Shown piece after piece: positions 27,553 to 36,075 of a stretch of 64,000 bases of DNA. The stretch comes from JBBQYA01 sp031412335. Its GTDB lineage: Bacteria > Bacteroidota > Bacteroidia > Sphingobacteriales > Sphingobacteriaceae. The stretch covers positions 62,001 through 126,000 of the forward strand of contig JANOCT010000001.1 of NCBI GenBank assembly GCA_031412335.1. The letters run 5' to 3'. Positions within the stretch are counted from its first letter, which is position 1. Every line of letters starts with the position of its first letter. Both the position numbers and the translations under genes were made by a program. The notes under the pieces were generated by a model, which saw only the letters and a program-made list of their open reading frames with translations, was not told the DNA's origin and ran no database searches.

Positions 27553-27972
27553 TTAATAAACGATATCCATAATGCTCAATGGAATCTTAACATCAATAAA
27601 TCCGTCTCCCGATTTAGTTGAGATTCCAGCACCTGCAAATCGAACATCCTTTAATAAGTGAATGATTTGAGTTACACCATCCTCGCTGTATACAATCGGA
27701 ATATTCTGTCCTTGAGCATCTCCGATTTTTTTACCTTTTGGAATTGCGGCCATTATGGCGTTATACAATTCAATACTAATGGTAATGGATCCAGTGCAAT
27801 CTTCTTTTGATCTACCTCGCTTAATTGCTTTTCTTCCTTTACCATAATACTTTAAAAACTCATCAGAATAGCTGTATTCTACTTCAGATATCTCACTGAC
27901 TACAATTCCGTAAATCGGAAAACTCATATTTGCCCATGCAACGGCAAGTCCGTTAATTCGTATACCTTCCAT
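27553..27972 (-). CDS. phage tail tube protein (Mu gpM-like)
   Basis: 139 aa, size and position of a contractile-tail tube protein, immediately after the sheath (1 bp gap). Beta-rich with VSEISEVEYSYSDEFLKYYG, a basic turn KGRKAIKRGRSKEDCTGSIT and VRFAGAGISTKSGDGFIDVK, consistent with the tube/Hcp-like fold. Role from order and composition. Confidence 0.65.
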   Translation of the reverse strand: MEGIRINGLAVAWANMSFPIYGIVVSEISEVEYSYSDEFLKYYGKGRKAIKRGRSKEDCTGSITISIELYNAIMAAIPKGKKIGDAQGQNIPIVYSEDGVTQIIHLLKDVRFAGAGISTKSGDGFIDVKIPLSIMDIVY

Positions 27973-27973
27973 G

Positions 27974-29203
27974 TTAGTTCGGTGTTGTAGTTAATAAGTT
28001 TACAAATTGAATTTTATACTTAATCGCATCCGCGGTACCTGTAGGAACCACTTCTATTTCCACTTCAATAAGCTTTGCTGACTGCACATCCTGATCAGGA
28101 TCGCAAAAACTTTGAAAGCCGCTAATTTCCTGATCATTAAACATCGCCTCCAGAGCCTCGTTCGCTAGTTCTTCAAAAATGACACAGGTTTCCACTGCAA
28201 CCTTCCCGGTGTCAGCATCTACCAGTAATGGCGCTTTAGTTTTTGGAAGTAATTTTGAGCGAACTTCACGTCTTGATTTAATTAGAGTGGTTACTAATTC
28301 CGCTTTGCAGAAATCAGAATTTCTCAAATCACAAGTCCAAGAGTTGCTAAAATATACACCCTCAATACCCGAAATTCTTCTTGGGAAAACAAATCCTAAA
28401 TCATCCAGATCATTCAACTGATCACGGCTCACATCTTCATAAAGCAATCCGCCAATTTTAAAAGAAACATACTTTCCATTTGGTACATTCCTGATGTTAA
28501 ATTTTTCTACATAACCAGGATTTTCATTCACCTTTCCTTTAGCCCTTACACCTAACAATGTACCTATTGCAGTACTTTCATTATTGCCCAACTTCGGTAT
28601 AGCACTATCTTCACCTGCAACAACTGTCACGTAAGGCGACTGTAAAGTATGCAAGCTTGTAATAGCAGATGCTGGAAAAGTTAAACCTTTTGCTTCAACA
28701 TAGCAATGAAATGGCTCTTCTAAAGTTGAATATTTATTGGCAGCCAATTGAGCCTGAGCAATAGCTAAACCAACAGATGCACGAAGTCCATTAACAACTA
28801 AATCGGGTACTCCTGGATTTACATAATTATATAAAAATGCAACCTGTCTTATTTTACCCTCCGATTTTTGAATTACTTTTGGCAAATAAGCACCATCCGG
28901 ATCTGCTAACGTAGCGTAGCTTACCGTTTGCGGGGCAATTATAATGTATAATTCCGCCTTTGGAAGTTCAATGAAAAAATCATGAACCGTTTGCGTAAAA
29001 TGCGATAAGACAATAGTGTCAGCAGCTTTAGTAAAACCTACTGACAAAAATTGACTATAGCTCGAAACTTTAAACGCTGTACCAACTGGCGCAGCAACCG
29101 TTCCAATTCCATGACCTACAATTGCGCAAATCCGATCACCTTTTAATTGTGATCTATTCAAACTTCCGGTCGAAATTTCGCCAAAAACGTCTTCTAATGC
29201 CAT
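27974..29203 (-). CDS. phage tail sheath protein (DUF2586-like)
   Basis: 409 aa contractile sheath. N-terminal MALEDVFGEISTGSLNRSQL, then GDRICAIVGHGIGTVAAPVG, and the C-terminal half with FVFPRRISGIEGVYFSNSW, DLRNSDFCKAELVTTLIKSR and FEELANEALEAMFNDQEISG follow the sheath plan in which the C-terminal domain meshes with neighbours. Followed by the tube gene, so the virion is a myovirus. Confidence 0.75.
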   Translation of the reverse strand: MALEDVFGEISTGSLNRSQLKGDRICAIVGHGIGTVAAPVGTAFKVSSYSQFLSVGFTKAADTIVLSHFTQTVHDFFIELPKAELYIIIAPQTVSYATLADPDGAYLPKVIQKSEGKIRQVAFLYNYVNPGVPDLVVNGLRASVGLAIAQAQLAANKYSTLEEPFHCYVEAKGLTFPASAITSLHTLQSPYVTVVAGEDSAIPKLGNNESTAIGTLLGVRAKGKVNENPGYVEKFNIRNVPNGKYVSFKIGGLLYEDVSRDQLNDLDDLGFVFPRRISGIEGVYFSNSWTCDLRNSDFCKAELVTTLIKSRREVRSKLLPKTKAPLLVDADTGKVAVETCVIFEELANEALEAMFNDQEISGFQSFCDPDQDVQSAKLIEVEIEVVPTGTADAIKYKIQFVNLLTTTPN

Positions 29204-29207
29204 ATTT

Positions 29208-29999
29208 TTAAAATAAACTTCGTTTAAATATTAACCTTAATATTGTTGGTATAGACAAAATCCCAAACATCCAAACAAGTACTACCATCCACCAATAATG
29301 CTTATTGACCACTACTGGAGGCAAAGTCGTATTCTTTAAATTCAAGCTTTTTTGAAGCTTCAGAATGGTTGTCTTCAGATAATTGATGTAGCTATCTTTT
29401 GTACTAGCCTCTACTTGCAATTTGCCTAAGTAATCTTTGTAAAATCGTAATTGTATCGCCGATTTTGGATCAGTAATAATGATAGATCCGGTTGCTTCAT
29501 TTTTAGGATGTTGTAAACCATTAAAAATATTAGCTTCCTTCTCATTTATTAATTTCAATATGCTATCACAATCTATATTTGCCAAAACTTGCACTCCTGG
29601 TACCAGGGTTGAATCTGCTGATTGAGTAATTGCGGTACTGTCCGTATTTACCGTTGTTTCATTATTCATTATCGGGCGTGGCTGCCGAGATCGGCAGCCT
29701 GCCGACAATGCTAAACAAGCTATGAATAGTACTTTGATATATTTGCTGCTATTCACCTTCACTTTAGGCGATGGAACTTGAGTGCGTTTTTGTATAGGTC
29801 TTTTTCCTACTTGTGTATCCTCGTCAAGCATGCTCAAAACTGCATCCAAGAGAGCGCCAGCTACTAATATCCAAAATGCAGCTTTGGTATTACCATCAAA
29901 AAAAGCAGACGTAGCAATTACGCCAAGGAAGCCTTTCATGGCAACCGAAAACTTTTTGATATGCTTAGCCGTAGGGCAAAATATGTTGCTTAATTTCAT
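29208..29999 (-). CDS. putative fused lysis protein: holin-like, internal lipobox and C-terminal TM
   Basis: 263 aa with three membrane-linked parts: an N-terminal hydrophobic pair (FLGVIATSAFF and AAFWILVAGALLDAVL, residues about 24-60); an internal lipoprotein-like signal KYIKVLFIACLALSAGC (about 86-102) followed by a polar stretch; and a C-terminal segment WWMVVLVWMFGILSIPTILRL. Its start overlaps the endolysin-like gene stop by 4 bp. Holin and spanin functions normally sit in separate genes next to endolysin; here one frame seems to carry both. Not proven: a second translation start near 29770 could produce the lipoprotein separately. Confidence 0.5.
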   Translation of the reverse strand: MKLSNIFCPTAKHIKKFSVAMKGFLGVIATSAFFDGNTKAAFWILVAGALLDAVLSMLDEDTQVGKRPIQKRTQVPSPKVKVNSSKYIKVLFIACLALSAGCRSRQPRPIMNNETTVNTDSTAITQSADSTLVPGVQVLANIDCDSILKLINEKEANIFNGLQHPKNEATGSIIITDPKSAIQLRFYKDYLGKLQVEASTKDSYINYLKTTILKLQKSLNLKNTTLPPVVVNKHYWWMVVLVWMFGILSIPTILRLIFKRSLF

Positions 30000-30364
30000 T
30001 GTGGTAGTCTAAATTCAAAATGATTTCCATCCGGAAACCCATCATTCATCTTTCCGTCTTCATTCCAATCGCCGCCCCATCTGCATCCAGGGTGAAGCGT
30101 ATTCCAATATTTACCTAGTGGCTCGTAAGCCTCTGTTTTGGTCTGGTAAACTCCTTTAATAAATAAATTCAAGTCACCAGCTAACCGATCCTGATGTAAG
30201 CTCCTTAATGCCTTAGTTAATTTTTTTCGACGGTTAATTAGGTGCTGCTCATCCGTTCGGTGCAATTCGCCAGCAGTTACACTCATATTCGCTTGCTCAT
30301 TTGCCCAGATTATTAGTCTGGCAAATAGCAATAGGAATAAGGATTGCTGCTGGCGAAGGTTCAT
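29996..30364 (-). CDS. M15-family peptidoglycan peptidase-like endolysin
   Basis: 122 aa. RSLHQDRLAGDLNLFIKGVY and later WNTLHPGCRWGGDW and DGNHFEFRLP give the His, Asp and HFE zinc-site pattern of VanY/L-Ala-D-Glu M15 peptidases (SxHxxxxAxDL...HFE). Likely cuts cell-wall peptides at lysis. Partner of the downstream membrane protein (4-bp overlap). Confidence 0.75.
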   Translation of the reverse strand: MNLRQQQSLFLLLFARLIIWANEQANMSVTAGELHRTDEQHLINRRKKLTKALRSLHQDRLAGDLNLFIKGVYQTKTEAYEPLGKYWNTLHPGCRWGGDWNEDGKMNDGFPDGNHFEFRLPQ

Positions 30365-30367
30365 TTT

Positions 30368-30901
30368 TTATTTACCTGCTTTTTTTGTTGTTTCCGATGG
30401 TTTTTTTACTTCTTTTTTATCTGCTGCAACTTTTTCAGAAGCTTTAGCTATTTCCAAAGCTTTAGCATTTTCTTCTTCCTCCGAAGCTTCAGTTTTTAAT
30501 GCTGTTTCGTATCGAGCTTTCACGACCTCAACTAATTCATTTTTCACACCAGCAATAGCGGCTTCAATTTCCGCTTTATCACCTTCACCAGAAGTAAGCG
30601 CTAATTCCAGTTCAGCTAATTTTGCCAACCGCAAAAGCTCATTTTCTTCCAATGCTGCTAAGCGATCTATTTCGGTTTGCGTGTTTTCCTCTACTGGTAC
30701 AGTATTACCTGATTCAGTAGTAAAAACTTCTTCTACTTCTTCATCTTCCGTTCTTGCAAATTCAAGAACATTTTTATCTGTCAAACTCGAAGCATGATTT
30801 TTTGCATCCGATTTATTTCCAAACGGAGTACCGTCAGTAGTTATGAAAATCTCTTTTAAATGTGGATTATCTTTTAATGCTTGCTTAGCTACTTTTTGCA
30901 T
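30368..30901 (-). CDS. phage head protein of unknown role, Glu/Lys/Ala-rich
   Basis: 177 aa. The N-terminal part (KEIFITTDGTPFGNKSDAKNH) resembles short phage head-region modules; the rest is a long acidic helical, coiled-coil-like stretch (about 60-177) ending KKPSETTKKAGK. It lies between capsid and endolysin. Could be a head-tail joining or decoration protein; no firm family. Confidence 0.45.
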   Translation of the reverse strand: MQKVAKQALKDNPHLKEIFITTDGTPFGNKSDAKNHASSLTDKNVLEFARTEDEEVEEVFTTESGNTVPVEENTQTEIDRLAALEENELLRLAKLAELELALTSGEGDKAEIEAAIAGVKNELVEVVKARYETALKTEASEEEENAKALEIAKASEKVAADKKEVKKPSETTKKAGK

Positions 30902-30930
30902 GATGAATGTATTGAATGAAAGTTTTTGTT

Positions 30931-30964
30931 AAAAAATGTGCAGCGAGTAATTAGCTCGCTACAC
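30931..30964 (-). terminator. intrinsic terminator after the major capsid gene
   Basis: GTGCAGCGAG (30938-30947) pairs with CTCGCTACAC (30955-30964), one G-U/mismatch, 7-nt loop. On the minus strand a run of six T follows. Probably partial, lowering expression of genes after the capsid. Confidence 0.7.
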
Positions 30965-30987
30965 TCTGTCGCTGGGGTTTTTATACT

Positions 30988-32034
30988 TTATACTGAAATT
31001 ATAGCTCCGAAATATTTTGTTCGGATAGGCATAGCCATACATCTTTTTTGAAAACCAATGGTTGATGCTCTTTGACCTGGATCATCTATCGTAGAGAACA
31101 TTTTTATTGTTCCATCCGCTCTAAACACTTCCGAATCATGAAAGAAAACAGAAGCTTTAGTATCAGTAGCAGGAGCTGCTAGAGCACCAAATGCCTTTTT
31201 AACTTTGGTTGTTTTATTATAAACAGGAGTTAAATTAGTCTTGTAAAAGTCAAATCCTGCAATTGGTATTATAGTACCAGTAGCCAAATTTGCCCATTGC
31301 TTCATCAGATCAATATTTTCAAATATTAAATCAGTTACATGCTGAGGACTAAGAATGCAACATCTTCCTTCAGCAGGAACATTTAGTTCATCCCATTTGC
31401 GCTGCATATCAAAAATGTCAATCATTTTTAATCGTGTTAGACCATTTGGACCAACTGCTCCAGAAGCTTCTAATACTGGTGTAAAAGTTCCATTTGAAGC
31501 AGGTCCATAACTATGACAAGCTTTTGCCGAAAACTTTTCAAAAAGTGACTTTCTATGTTTTGCAGCATAAATTTCCATCTTTGGATAACTCAATTGCACC
31601 GAATCGAAATTACGGATCATTGTATTTTCGGAATCAAGAGTATCTAAATCCAATGCTATATTTGCATCCGTTGGTATTACAGTAGGAACCGGGTAGGTGT
31701 TATTATTGACTAAAACATTTGGATCAGCACCAATATCTGTTAGATTAATTTTATTAAACTCAACAAATTCAGTCATATCTACTGATCTGGTTATAAAGCT
31801 AGTGTCATTATAAAAGGTATTCATAACCTTTCCAATCCATATTTCTTTTAAAACGTCAGCTCCAAGTGAATTTTCTCTTTTAATATTAAAAGCTGCTAGT
31901 AGTACTCCGCCTCCATTTGCAACCATAGCACCTAGATGTGGATTTATTCCAATGGCATTTGCTACCATCGCGCCTATCAGGTAATTAAACATTACTGAAA
32001 TAAGGCAGATCATAATAACTTGTGTTTTTTTCAC
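30988..32034 (-). CDS. phage major capsid protein, with an unusual hydrophobic N-terminus
   Basis: 348 aa; the HK97-type coat is supported by position (protease/scaffold before it, terminator after it), by PAEGRCCILSPQHVTDLIFE and by the C-terminal GFQKRCMAMPIRTKYFGAII. The first 50 residues (QVIMICLISVMFNYLIGAMV then GAMVANGGGVLLAAFNI) are hydrophobic like a membrane anchor, which coat proteins do not normally have. The mature coat might start later or be trimmed by the upstream protease. Internal Met codons in that stretch are alternative starts. Confidence 0.7.
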   Translation of the reverse strand: MKKTQVIMICLISVMFNYLIGAMVANAIGINPHLGAMVANGGGVLLAAFNIKRENSLGADVLKEIWIGKVMNTFYNDTSFITRSVDMTEFVEFNKINLTDIGADPNVLVNNNTYPVPTVIPTDANIALDLDTLDSENTMIRNFDSVQLSYPKMEIYAAKHRKSLFEKFSAKACHSYGPASNGTFTPVLEASGAVGPNGLTRLKMIDIFDMQRKWDELNVPAEGRCCILSPQHVTDLIFENIDLMKQWANLATGTIIPIAGFDFYKTNLTPVYNKTTKVKKAFGALAAPATDTKASVFFHDSEVFRADGTIKMFSTIDDPGQRASTIGFQKRCMAMPIRTKYFGAIISV

Positions 32035-32090
32035 GATATTTTTTGTTTATTATCCTTTAATTATTGTGTTTTATTTTAACTCTTGCGTTT

Positions 32091-33125
32091 TTAATCTTCA
32101 ATATTTATAGAAGACCTCACTGATTGATTCTTAGCATTAAGCAATAAATTGAAACGTTGAGGATCTTCAACTTTAAGTTTTTCCAATAGTCCTTTTCCTT
32201 TACTAGCAAAATCATCAAAAGTCCAATTGGCAGGGTTATTATCTGATTCTGCCGCCTTACCTGCTCCTAATGCTGCCAATTGCTGATTGATGTTCAAACC
32301 AATTGGTGCTGGTGTACCAGGTGCTGATGCTCCTGCTGGCTTTAATTTTGCCAGCATGTTATCTAGCATTTCTTCATTGCTTAAACCAAGCGTCACAAAT
32401 GAAGCTCTATCAGCTTCCGGAATCGTTTTATCGACCGTTACAGCGTTATCTACTTTTTTGGTTACCCTCGCCGATAGATCGGTTTTAATTTTTTCTTCAA
32501 TCGCTGTCAGATCTTTTTTCGCTTTCTCAGCTTCAGGTTTTACTTTATCTAATGCAGCTTCAAATTGTTCGTCACTATCTGCCATGCTTAATTGCACACC
32601 AAAAGCTGCACAAAGAGTTAGAATTAACTTTTTAAGGGAATCTTTCATTATTTTGGGTTGTGGTTTGTCTTTAGGGTTAAGGCTCAGTAAAAGTGAATTT
32701 GCCTGATCAGAATTCAGTTGAATTCCTTCTGTATTGTAAAGTACTATTGCGCCTTGGTCGGCTGGTATTGGTGTAGTACTAATCTCGAATAAAATAGAAC
32801 TAGTGATGGTTTCACTTTTTTTATCAAACATTAATGGAATGATACCAACACTTGAACCTTTCAGTAAATCATCTTCTACTTTCTGGTAATTAATCATCGC
32901 CTCCGGATCGTTCTCATCAAATTGAGGAACCGCGGTAAGCGTTTTGCCGATAACTTTTACATCTGTCCAATTACCCATAATTTTATTAGGATCATGGTTG
33001 TACAAATGAGTGGGATTTTCTAAAAATCCAGTCAATTGAATTCCAGCAACATCAAGTTTAAATCCTTTCAGATTTACACCTTCAGTAGCTACTTTAAATC
33101 GCTTGCTTGATTTTTTTAATGCCAT
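32091..33125 (-). CDS. prohead protease with scaffold tail (Mu gpI-like)
   Basis: 344 aa. The N-terminal ~150 residues look like a U35/HK97-type prohead protease: GFLENPTHLYNHDPNKIMGN (conserved His), LKGSSVGIIPLMF (catalytic-type Ser) and FEISTTPIPAD. Then comes a helical, Lys/Glu/Ala-rich scaffold (about 190-230) with KVKPEAEKAKKDLTAIEEKI. Mu makes protease and scaffold from overlapping genes; here both parts are in one frame. First gene of the leftward late operon. Confidence 0.75.
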   Translation of the reverse strand: MALKKSSKRFKVATEGVNLKGFKLDVAGIQLTGFLENPTHLYNHDPNKIMGNWTDVKVIGKTLTAVPQFDENDPEAMINYQKVEDDLLKGSSVGIIPLMFDKKSETITSSILFEISTTPIPADQGAIVLYNTEGIQLNSDQANSLLLSLNPKDKPQPKIMKDSLKKLILTLCAAFGVQLSMADSDEQFEAALDKVKPEAEKAKKDLTAIEEKIKTDLSARVTKKVDNAVTVDKTIPEADRASFVTLGLSNEEMLDNMLAKLKPAGASAPGTPAPIGLNINQQLAALGAGKAAESDNNPANWTFDDFASKGKGLLEKLKVEDPQRFNLLLNAKNQSVRSSINIED

Positions 33126-33194
33126 TTATTTTTATCGAATTCAATAATTGCAGCTCAAAACTGCCAAGTATTTTTTCAGTTCACAAATGGGAAT

Positions 33195-33228
33195 AACCTA
33201 AATGTTAGTATATTCTAACATTTAGGTT
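33195..33228. promoter_or_regulatory. perfect 14-bp dyad between the divergent late operons
   Basis: AACCTAAATGTTAG (33195-33208), TATATT, CTAACATTTAGGTT (33215-33228): no mismatches. A further half-site AACATTTA starts at 33238, 21 bp after the same octamer in the right arm. It lies between the protease (minus) and terminase (plus) starts, so one regulator could switch both late operons. No T run follows, so it is unlikely to be a terminator. Confidence 0.75.
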
Positions 33229-33305
33229 GTATTTAACAACATTTAAGTAAGCATCATTAAAATACCTGCTTAAACTCCTGCATTTTTGAACTATAATTTT
33301 AGAAA

Positions 33306-33746
33306 ATGGCTAAAAAGGAGTTGTCAAGGAATCAAAAAAAGGAGATGGCGCTGGATTTATATCTCCGGACAGACATGACGCAAAAAGAAATTTGTGCAAT
33401 GATCGGTTGGAGTGAAAAAACATTTTCAGAAAACAAAGAAAAGCACGGTTGGGAAATTCTAAAAGGAGCCAGCACCGTTACTGCTGCAAAAATTGTTGCT
33501 CAAATATATAATCAATTGCACATGGCCACTCTTGATCCTAACTCAATGTTGAGTGCAGATCAGGCATTAAAATATGCAAAGACCATTGAATTACTTTCAA
33601 ATAAAAAAGTAACGATAAGTAGTGTAATGTCGGTATTTAGAGGTTTTAACACTTTCGGAATATCTCGAAATGAAAAATTGATTAAAGAGGTAAATGAATT
33701 GCAAAATGAATATATCAACGAGTTAGTAAAATCTTATGGGAACTAA
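33306..33746 (+). CDS. terminase small subunit-like DNA-binding protein
   Basis: 146 aa. N-terminal helix-turn-helix with YLRTDMTQKEICAMIGWSEKTF, then a helical oligomerisation region. It precedes the large terminase with an 11-bp overlap. Small terminases recognise phage DNA for packaging. First gene of the rightward late operon. Confidence 0.75.
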   Translation: MAKKELSRNQKKEMALDLYLRTDMTQKEICAMIGWSEKTFSENKEKHGWEILKGASTVTAAKIVAQIYNQLHMATLDPNSMLSADQALKYAKTIELLSNKKVTISSVMSVFRGFNTFGISRNEKLIKEVNELQNEYINELVKSYGN

Positions 33747-35298
33747 TAGTACAATTCTTAAAAGAGATCTAGCGGAATGGTTGGAGCATTGCCAACAAAT
33801 CAGGAGCAGTACTGCCCTAAATTTAAACGAAACAAAAGCAATTCAAGAAGCTCGAATTAAAAGAGCAAAAAAGGATTACAATTTCTTTTTTAAAACATAT
33901 TTGCCAATCTATGCAAAAGTAGATTGCGCAGATTTTCAAGTGGAGCTCGCCAATGAGTTGGTCACAAAAAAAAGAATTGATAAAAACGTAATTGCCTGCG
34001 CAGAATTACCTCGAGAGCATGGCAAATCGGTGCATTGTGATGTAGGAATTCCGATGTATATGATTGCACACGGAACTTTAAGTGGAATGATCTTAATGGG
34101 CAAAAATGAAGCAGATGCTTGTAATTTATTGAGCGACCTTCAGGCACAATTAGAAAGCAACGAACTATTTATTAATGATTTTGGTGATCAAAAAACGTAC
34201 GGTGATTGGCAAGAAGGTGATTTCACTACCAAATCCGGAATTAGGTTTCTAGCTATCGGTCGTGATCAGTCGCCCAGAGGTGCGCGTAAAGGTGAAAAAA
34301 GACCAAACTATGCAGTTATTGATGATGTGGATGATGATGAGATTGTTTACAATCAAAAACGAGTGCGCAAAGTTATCGACCGAATATTTGGTGCATTATT
34401 CTTTGCTTTGGATACCGCCGGTTCAACAATGGTTTTAGCTGGAAACCGTATTCATCCTCAATCAATTCTAGCTCATTTCGTTGGAGATATTAAACCAGGT
34501 GCTCCGAAAAGACCAGGCTTATTTCATCAAAAAATATTTGCTATTGATCCAAAAACTGGCCAGCCTGCTTGGCACCAGAATTATACTCTTGAGCAGATTA
34601 ATTCTAAAATAGAAAAGGCAGGTAGGTTAATTGGCAGACGGGAGTTTTTTCACGAAAACCATGTTGAAGGAACGATATTTAAAGATTCCATGTTTCACTT
34701 TGTTAAAGTTCCTCCACTGCGAAGCATGACGATCATTATTGGGTACTGCGATCCAAGTTTTGAAAACAAACCAACATCCGATTTTAAAGCTGTAAGAATT
34801 TGGGCCTGGCATGGAGAAAAAAAGTATTGTTTAAAATCATTCGTTCGCCGAACGGATATGAATGAAGTATTCAACTTTATGAGTGATCAGGAAGATCGAT
34901 TACCTGCCGGTGTTGGTATTATATGGTACATCGAAAAACAATTCTTCAATCGCCCAATTCAAGATGCTTTATACCAACATAATAAAATGCGAGAAAAGGC
35001 TGGTAAAAAGAAATTGCATGTTATTACGGATAATCGAATCAAGGAAAATAAATACACCCGAATTGTCAAGATGGAACCAGACTATACCTCTGGTAATGTG
35101 TTTTATAATATTGATGAATTGCACAATCCAGATATGCAGGAAGGTAATAATCAGCTGAAAGCAATTGAACCAGGGTATAACACGCCGGATGATAGCCCGG
35201 ATGCAGACGAAGGCGCGAAATATTATGGAGACCAACACATACCTGGGCGAAATTTTAAGCCAATGATTGCAAGAAGACGAGAACGATCAACTTATTAA
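33736..35298 (+). CDS. terminase large subunit (packaging ATPase/nuclease)
   Basis: 520 aa. ATPase part with the Walker-A-like ELPREHGKSVHCDVGIPMY and the acidic Walker B PNYAVIDDVDDDEIV; C-terminal RNase-H-like nuclease with IGYCDPSFENKPTSDFKAVR (first metal Asp) and GIIWYIEKQFFN. Drives DNA packaging into proheads. Complete. Confidence 0.87.
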   Translation: MGTNSTILKRDLAEWLEHCQQIRSSTALNLNETKAIQEARIKRAKKDYNFFFKTYLPIYAKVDCADFQVELANELVTKKRIDKNVIACAELPREHGKSVHCDVGIPMYMIAHGTLSGMILMGKNEADACNLLSDLQAQLESNELFINDFGDQKTYGDWQEGDFTTKSGIRFLAIGRDQSPRGARKGEKRPNYAVIDDVDDDEIVYNQKRVRKVIDRIFGALFFALDTAGSTMVLAGNRIHPQSILAHFVGDIKPGAPKRPGLFHQKIFAIDPKTGQPAWHQNYTLEQINSKIEKAGRLIGRREFFHENHVEGTIFKDSMFHFVKVPPLRSMTIIIGYCDPSFENKPTSDFKAVRIWAWHGEKKYCLKSFVRRTDMNEVFNFMSDQEDRLPAGVGIIWYIEKQFFNRPIQDALYQHNKMREKAGKKKLHVITDNRIKENKYTRIVKMEPDYTSGNVFYNIDELHNPDMQEGNNQLKAIEPGYNTPDDSPDADEGAKYYGDQHIPGRNFKPMIARRRERSTY

Positions 35299-35321
35299 TC
35301 TAAAATTTAAACTACGTATAA

Positions 35322-35645
35322 ATGGATTTTAAAATTATCCTCGAAATGCTAGGAATGCTACTTGCAGGAGGTGCTTTTGTCAAAATTTTTGATGTTTTTT
35401 TTATGAGTAAAAAGGACAAAGATAATTCAATGTTGATGCTATTAGAAAGGCTGCAATTGGAAATCGACAGAATGCAAAAAAAGCAAGATTTGCAAGATGT
35501 AGAAATCAATGAATTAAGAATGGAAAACCGAGATCTTGCAAAAAAATACCTAGCAGAAATCGAGCTAAAAAATAACCTTCAAGGTGAAGTAGTAAAGCTT
35601 ACATCCGAATTAAAAAAGTTTAATAGAAATCAAAACCAAAACTAA
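35322..35645 (+). CDS. small membrane-anchored coiled-coil phage protein
   Basis: 107 aa. One N-terminal membrane segment (IILEMLGMLLAGGAFVKIF) followed by a long coiled coil (about 40-100, RLQLEIDRMQKKQDLQDVEI). That is the layout of i-spanin (Rz-like) proteins, though the position between terminase and gp36-like gene is not a lysis cassette. The stop overlaps the next start. Role uncertain. Confidence 0.5.
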   Translation: MDFKIILEMLGMLLAGGAFVKIFDVFFMSKKDKDNSMLMLLERLQLEIDRMQKKQDLQDVEINELRMENRDLAKKYLAEIELKNNLQGEVVKLTSELKKFNRNQNQN

Positions 35646-36067
35646 TGGGATTCTTAACCGAGCTAGATTATCGCGCTCAAATAAAATCAGAAATTAAATC
35701 AGTTGTAGCTGGTACCGAAGCTAATGCTTTAGAAGTTGCAGAAATGGCTGCACAAGCAGAAATGGAATCGTACTTAAACAATCGCTACAATGTTCCTGCT
35801 ATTTTTTCTGCTGAAAATAATCAACGCAATGCAGTATTGGTAATGTACTTAGTTGATATGGTACTTTATCATTTACACAGTAGAACTGCTAGTCGGTTAA
35901 TTCCTGAAATACGTTCCATTCGATACGATACTGCTAAAACATGGCTTGAATCCGTAATGAAAGGCGAATTAAGCCCAAACCTCCCATTGAAAACTAATGA
36001 AGCTGGCGAAGCTGCTTCCTACGGTTTCAAAATGGGTAGTAATGATAAATATTCTCAATCCTGGTAA
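35645..36067 (+). CDS. Mu gp36-like protein (DUF1320)
   Basis: 140 aa. MGFLTELDYRAQIKSEIKSV and AAQAEMESYLNNRYNVPAIF are typical of DUF1320, a head-tail connector-like component; VLVMYLVDMVLYHLHSR also fits. In Mu, gp36 sits with the head genes. Here it precedes the portal. Confidence 0.75.
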   Translation: MGFLTELDYRAQIKSEIKSVVAGTEANALEVAEMAAQAEMESYLNNRYNVPAIFSAENNQRNAVLVMYLVDMVLYHLHSRTASRLIPEIRSIRYDTAKTWLESVMKGELSPNLPLKTNEAGEAASYGFKMGSNDKYSQSW

Positions 36068-36075
36068 AAAACATC

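Noticed and set aside
33195..33228. Intrinsic terminator
   Set aside because: The stem is AT-rich without a T run, and it lies upstream of two divergent genes.
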